This document shows, one piece after another, positions 60,992-64,000 of a stretch of DNA of 64,000 nucleotides. Position numbers and translations under genes: made by a program. The notes below the pieces were generated by a model, which saw only the letters and a list, made by a program, of their open reading frames with translations, searched no databases and was not told where the DNA came from. Positions within the stretch are counted from its first letter, which is position 1. The number at the start of each line of letters is the position of its first letter. The DNA is from Paenibacillus xerothermodurans (GTDB taxonomy: Bacteria; Bacillota; Bacilli; Paenibacillales; NBRC-103111): assembly GCF_002220865.2 (NCBI RefSeq), contig NZ_NHRJ02000001.1, positions 558,001 through 622,000 on the forward strand. The letters are read 5' to 3'.

Positions 60992-61804
60992 TTATCCTCC
61001 CATCTCGCCGGATTCATACATAATACAAGTGAGACCGACCATCGCGGCCGTCTCCGTGCGTAATATTCGGCGACCTAAACTGACGGAACGGCATCCCGCC
61101 TCTTCCGCCTCCTCTATTTCGTGCTCGCTGAAGCCCCCTTCGGGTCCGACAATGAGCATCAGCGTGGCTTTTTGCTTACTGTGATCGCTTGCCGCCAGAG
61201 ACTCCGCTACAACTGCGCCTGCCTTATCTTTCCTGTGCACGGACAAAGCAGCGCGAATTTGCTCTCTCAGCTCCAAGCCATTCTCCTTCTCATAGCAGAT
61301 CCAGGCCGCATCCGCCTGTGACGACAGCTGCAGCAGCTGCTTCCATGTCAACGGTGCGTCTACCTCAGGAATCCGGTTTCGGTGGGCCTGCTCGGCCGCT
61401 TCCTTGGCGATTCTCTGCCATCGTTCGAGCCGTTTGACCTCTTTTTTAGCATCCAGCTGCACCACCGTTCTGTCAGATATGAATGGAACGAAGCGGGCGG
61501 CCCCGATCTCAGTGCCTTTTTGGATCACCAGCTCCATTTTATCGCCTTTGGGCAGGCTTTGCGCGATCCACACCTCGACAGCCGGCTCATGGTTCATCGC
61601 AAGCCTCTCAACGATATCCGCGCTAACCTTATCCTTCGCAAGCTCCGTAATCCGCACCAACGCCTCACGGCTCACGCCATCGCTGACAATCACTTCGTCC
61701 CCGGGCTTGGCCCGCATAACCCGAATCAGATGATGCGCATCCTCGCCGGCGATGACAACAGCGGAATCCGCAAAAAGTTCGGGCTCAATAAAGTAACGCT
61801 GCAT
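60992..61804 (-). CDS. rsmE: 16S rRNA m3U1498 methyltransferase RsmE
   Basis: A 270-residue SPOUT-class methyltransferase with an N-terminal PUA-like domain (MQRYFIEPELFADSAVVIAG). The C-terminal knot has LMLIVGPEGGFSEHEIE and VSLGRRILRTETAAM. It methylates U1498 in the 30S decoding region. A lower-complexity insert lies around residues 165-195. ATG 61804 has AAGGT about 11 nt upstream. It is part of prmA-M50-rsmE-mtaB. Confidence 0.95.
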   Translation of the reverse strand: MQRYFIEPELFADSAVVIAGEDAHHLIRVMRAKPGDEVIVSDGVSREALVRITELAKDKVSADIVERLAMNHEPAVEVWIAQSLPKGDKMELVIQKGTEIGAARFVPFISDRTVVQLDAKKEVKRLERWQRIAKEAAEQAHRNRIPEVDAPLTWKQLLQLSSQADAAWICYEKENGLELREQIRAALSVHRKDKAGAVVAESLAASDHSKQKATLMLIVGPEGGFSEHEIEEAEEAGCRSVSLGRRILRTETAAMVGLTCIMYESGEMGG

Positions 61805-61927
61805 GTGTCATCTACCTTCTGTTTTACCATATTATCAAAAATACCAGCCTACATCATACTATGAAATCCGCTAAAAAGCTATAATGGCAGCATTCCGCAC
61901 GGGAGCGTTAATTCATATGAAGTCCTG

Positions 61928-62605
61928 TTACAACGCACCGAAAATTGCGCGTACCAACGCATCGAACCAGTTGAAAATCGGCCATTTGAGCGCGAAAATG
62001 GGGCCCAACGTGACACTTCTGATAGGAGGTATAAAGAACATTAATAAGATTGCATAAAACAGCCACTGTTCGTGTGCTTTGAGCTTGGCCGCCGCTCGAC
62101 GCGGCAGCACCTCTTCGAGGATCCGGTAGCCGTCCAGCGGCGGAAAAGGAATAAGATTCAGAATAAATAAAAATATGTTGAGCTCAATCATGTTTCTCGA
62201 AAACAGTTCGACGGCTTCCCGACCGCCGGGAGAGATGCTGTCCAAAGCTTGCAGCTGCAGCAGCGCATGAAAGATGAGAAGGCTCACAAATCCCAGCAGC
62301 AGGTTGCTGAACGGTCCGGCAAACGAGACGATAATGCTCATCAGACGCGGTTTCCGAAAATAAGAGCGATTGACCAGGATAGGCTTGGCCCATCCGATCC
62401 CTATGATCAGGAAGAATATCATTCCGACCCAATCAATGTGCACTCTCGGGTTTAATGTCAGCCTCCCCATGGAGCGGGCCGTCGGGTCACCGAACTGGTC
62501 CGCGAAATAAGCATGAGCAAACTCGTGAAGCGCGAAAGAAATCATCAGCACCACGAACACAAAGGGCAGTTCCGCCAACGGATACGCCAAAAAAGAACTC
62601 ATCAT
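61928..62605 (-). CDS. site-2-protease-like M50 metalloprotease
   Basis: A 225-residue polytopic membrane protease. It has FALHEFAHAYFADQFGD (zinc motif His27-Glu28-X2-His31) and NLIPFPPLDGYRI with the third ligand Asp. The compact form without PDZ or CBS domains matches the FtsH-independent YwhC-like S2P group. Substrates are unknown. AGGAGG lies 4 nt before ATG 62605 and 7 nt before ATG 62602, so the second is at least as likely. It lies 6 nt after prmA. Confidence 0.92.
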   Translation of the reverse strand: MMSSFLAYPLAELPFVFVVLMISFALHEFAHAYFADQFGDPTARSMGRLTLNPRVHIDWVGMIFFLIIGIGWAKPILVNRSYFRKPRLMSIIVSFAGPFSNLLLGFVSLLIFHALLQLQALDSISPGGREAVELFSRNMIELNIFLFILNLIPFPPLDGYRILEEVLPRRAAAKLKAHEQWLFYAILLMFFIPPIRSVTLGPIFALKWPIFNWFDALVRAIFGAL

Positions 62606-62611
62606 GCCCTC

Positions 62612-63601
62612 CTAATGTTTGCGGGCGACGATGACGACCCAATCCTGTTCCTCATACTGCCCGGTCACTGAGAAACCGACAGCCGCGAGAGCCTGCTCGA
62701 CATCTTGTTGCTTGCTTTTAATGACGCCGGACACAACATAAGTGCCGCCCGGCTCCAGCACGTCATACACGTCCTGGACAAACAGTAAAATAATTTCGGC
62801 CAAAATGTTAGCCACTACCACTTGAACGGGGAGCCGCACCCCTAACGGCACTTCCGCGGCCGCCTCGCTGCGACCGTCGGTCTGCTCTTGCAGCACTTGC
62901 AGCAGATCGCTATGCTTCACCGTGATCTGATTTTGCAGACCGTTTAAGCGGGCGTTTTCCTGTGCGCTTGAAACTGCCACCGGATCCAGATCAAGCGCCA
63001 GCACACGCTTGGCGCCCAGCTTCGCCGCAGCGATCGCCAACACGCCCGAGCCTGTCCCGACATCAATGACGTCGTCGCCCGGCTTAACTACACCTTCCAG
63101 CGTGCGCAAGCAGAGCGCAGTCGTGGCATGCGTGCCTGTTCCGAAAGCCATTCCCGGATCAAGTTCAATGATGAGCTCATCGGCCGCTGGCGTGTATTCC
63201 TCCCAAGTCGGTTTGATTGTCAAACGTTCCGACACGCGCAGAGGCTTAAAATACTGCTTCCAAGCGTTCGCCCAATCTTCATCGTCCACGTCTTGCAATT
63301 CGAATGTCGGATTGCCCGTATCGATATCGAATTCGGCTAGCTGTTCCACCGACTGCGTTAAACTCTTTAACACCTCGTCCATGTCGGTACCCTCGGAAAA
63401 ATAGCCTTTAATGACCGCTCGCCCTTCCGGAATATCGTTCAAAGGCAGTTCATACCATTGCCCGAGAGAGGTGTCCCGCTGCTTGTTTAATGTACCGGAT
63501 TCCTCAATGGACACTCCGCCGGCTCCCAGTTCATGTATGAAATTTGAAATCATCTCAATGGCTTCTTCTGTTGTATGTACCGTTACCTCATGCCAACGCA
63601 T
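62612..63601 (-). CDS. prmA: ribosomal protein L11 methyltransferase PrmA
   Basis: Trimethylates ribosomal protein L11. The 329-residue protein from ATG 63601 (AGGAGG 8 nt upstream) begins MRWHEVTVHTTEEAIEM, the substrate-recognition domain. It continues with AFGTGTHATTALCL, DVGTGSGVLAIAA and VVANILAEII, the SAM-binding methyltransferase motifs. The open frame runs to 63976, but that part is Arg/Ala-rich and not family sequence. It is the first gene of the operon; dnaK-dnaJ genes, common upstream, are not in view. Confidence 0.96.
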   Translation of the reverse strand: MRWHEVTVHTTEEAIEMISNFIHELGAGGVSIEESGTLNKQRDTSLGQWYELPLNDIPEGRAVIKGYFSEGTDMDEVLKSLTQSVEQLAEFDIDTGNPTFELQDVDDEDWANAWKQYFKPLRVSERLTIKPTWEEYTPAADELIIELDPGMAFGTGTHATTALCLRTLEGVVKPGDDVIDVGTGSGVLAIAAAKLGAKRVLALDLDPVAVSSAQENARLNGLQNQITVKHSDLLQVLQEQTDGRSEAAAEVPLGVRLPVQVVVANILAEIILLFVQDVYDVLEPGGTYVVSGVIKSKQQDVEQALAAVGFSVTGQYEEQDWVVIVARKH

Positions 63602-63645
63602 AGTTCCATCCTCCTGACCTGCAGTCACAGCTGCACATGATTCCC

Positions 63646-63675
63646 AGTATACTATACTTGGACGTACCCGGTAAA
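63646..63675 (-). promoter_or_regulatory. candidate promoter of prmA
   Basis: Minus-strand TTTACC (63670-63675), an 18-bp spacer and TATACT (63646-63651), 45 bp before prmA. Confidence 0.4.
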
Positions 63676-63924
63676 ATCGGGGCGTCGGACTAACGTGCGA
63701 TGACCTCGGCTTAATTCCGCGGATTTGTGCACCGCGATCGACAGCAGCGCTGGCCATGGAGGAATGCTGCATGCCCAGGCCCGGCCGATCTGCTGCAGTG
63801 CGATAGTTGAACCAATACGACGCATTGCAGGGTCCGGAGCAATTCCCGGCCGGCGCCAAAACAGCCGCTCGTCGGCAAGTTGCGCGATGCACTCCCGAGC
63901 GGCCAGCACCTGCCCATCCCGCAT
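63652..63924 (-). CDS. doubtful open frame, possibly the 3' end of an interrupted gene
   Basis: A 90-residue minus-strand frame (MRDGQVLAARECIAQLADE..., ending TGYVQV) in the last 400 bp. There is no ribosome site at ATG 63924. Codons for LRIQ precede the ATG in frame, up to an in-frame TGA about 48 nt upstream. The sequence looks more protein-like than the other frames and may be the end of a gene entering from beyond 64000 with a frame break near 63960. I do not recognise it. It overlaps the prmA promoter candidate at its 3' end. Confidence 0.25.
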   Translation of the reverse strand: MRDGQVLAARECIAQLADERLFWRRPGIAPDPAMRRIGSTIALQQIGRAWACSIPPWPALLSIAVHKSAELSRGHRTLVRRPDFTGYVQV

Positions 63925-64000
63925 CTGGATTCGCAGCGCGCAAGGGTCGGTCTTGCCTGTCGGGAGACTGGATCAAACGCAGATGAAGGCGGACTCCTGT

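Overview
The window reads as chromosomal DNA of a spore-forming member of the Bacilli, most likely Paenibacillaceae. Most identifiable genes are Bacillus/Paenibacillus core genes in conserved order. Sporulation genes (YhcN/YlaJ-type lipoprotein, yqfC, yqfD) are present and Shine-Dalgarno sites are strong and AGGAGG-like. Several genes start with TTG or GTG. No tRNA, transposase, phage module or CRISPR array was seen.

Layout. 1-3.3 kb: the 5' end of a MidA-type methyltransferase, a lipoprotein, a secreted coiled-coil protein and an unknown gene. 3.5-9.2 kb: the 'yla' block (ylaK, ylaJ, ylaL, two small unknowns, ylaH, typA). 9.4-18.0 kb: a TerC-type exporter, thiI with its cysteine desulfurase, a lytic transglycosylase, small DUF4190 and DUF1540 proteins, a GH15-like protein, ypuI and a large subtilisin-like protease. 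18.2-18.6 kb: RNase P RNA. 18.8-38.5 kb: the conserved minus-strand block nif3-trmK-(broken gene)-sigA-dnaG-yqxD-ppsR-recO-yqzL-era-cdd-dgkA-ybeY-pgpH-phoH-yqfD-yqfC-x-floA-nfeD-yqeY-rpsU-hinT. 38.7-42.2 kb: a convergent pair, an FAD oxidoreductase and a surface GH26-like protein. 42.7-55.7 kb: the double-strand-break operon addB-addA-sbcD-sbcC. 56.0-59.5 kb: nitroreductase, rRNA methyltransferase, deoC and a NUDIX hydrolase. 59.6-63.6 kb: the operon prmA-M50 protease-rsmE-mtaB. In B. subtilis prmA-rsmE-mtaB lie just upstream of rpsU-yqeY, so about 20 kb (addAB-sbcCD and neighbours) is intercalated here.

How the genes work together: ribosome and tRNA maturation (prmA, rsmE, mtaB, ybeY, era, rnpB, trmK, thiI), the macromolecular-synthesis operon (dnaG-sigA), double-strand-break repair (addAB, sbcCD, recO), envelope and membrane homeostasis (dgkA, pgpH, floA, nfeD) and sporulation.

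The most noteworthy observations are: a 13/14 match to the Bacillus LexA box at the addBA-sbcDC promoter; a 14/15 Fur box on a nitroreductase promoter; a gene between sigA and trmK broken at a homopolymer run; a SigE-type promoter ahead of yqfC-yqfD; a DgkA fused to a PAP2-like domain lacking its catalytic residues; an NfeD lacking its ClpP-like domain; class-A-like RNase P RNA; absence of glyQS/ccpN from their usual slot; and a nested hairpin of about 100 nt ending in a T-run. I did not find a clearly new multi-gene system.
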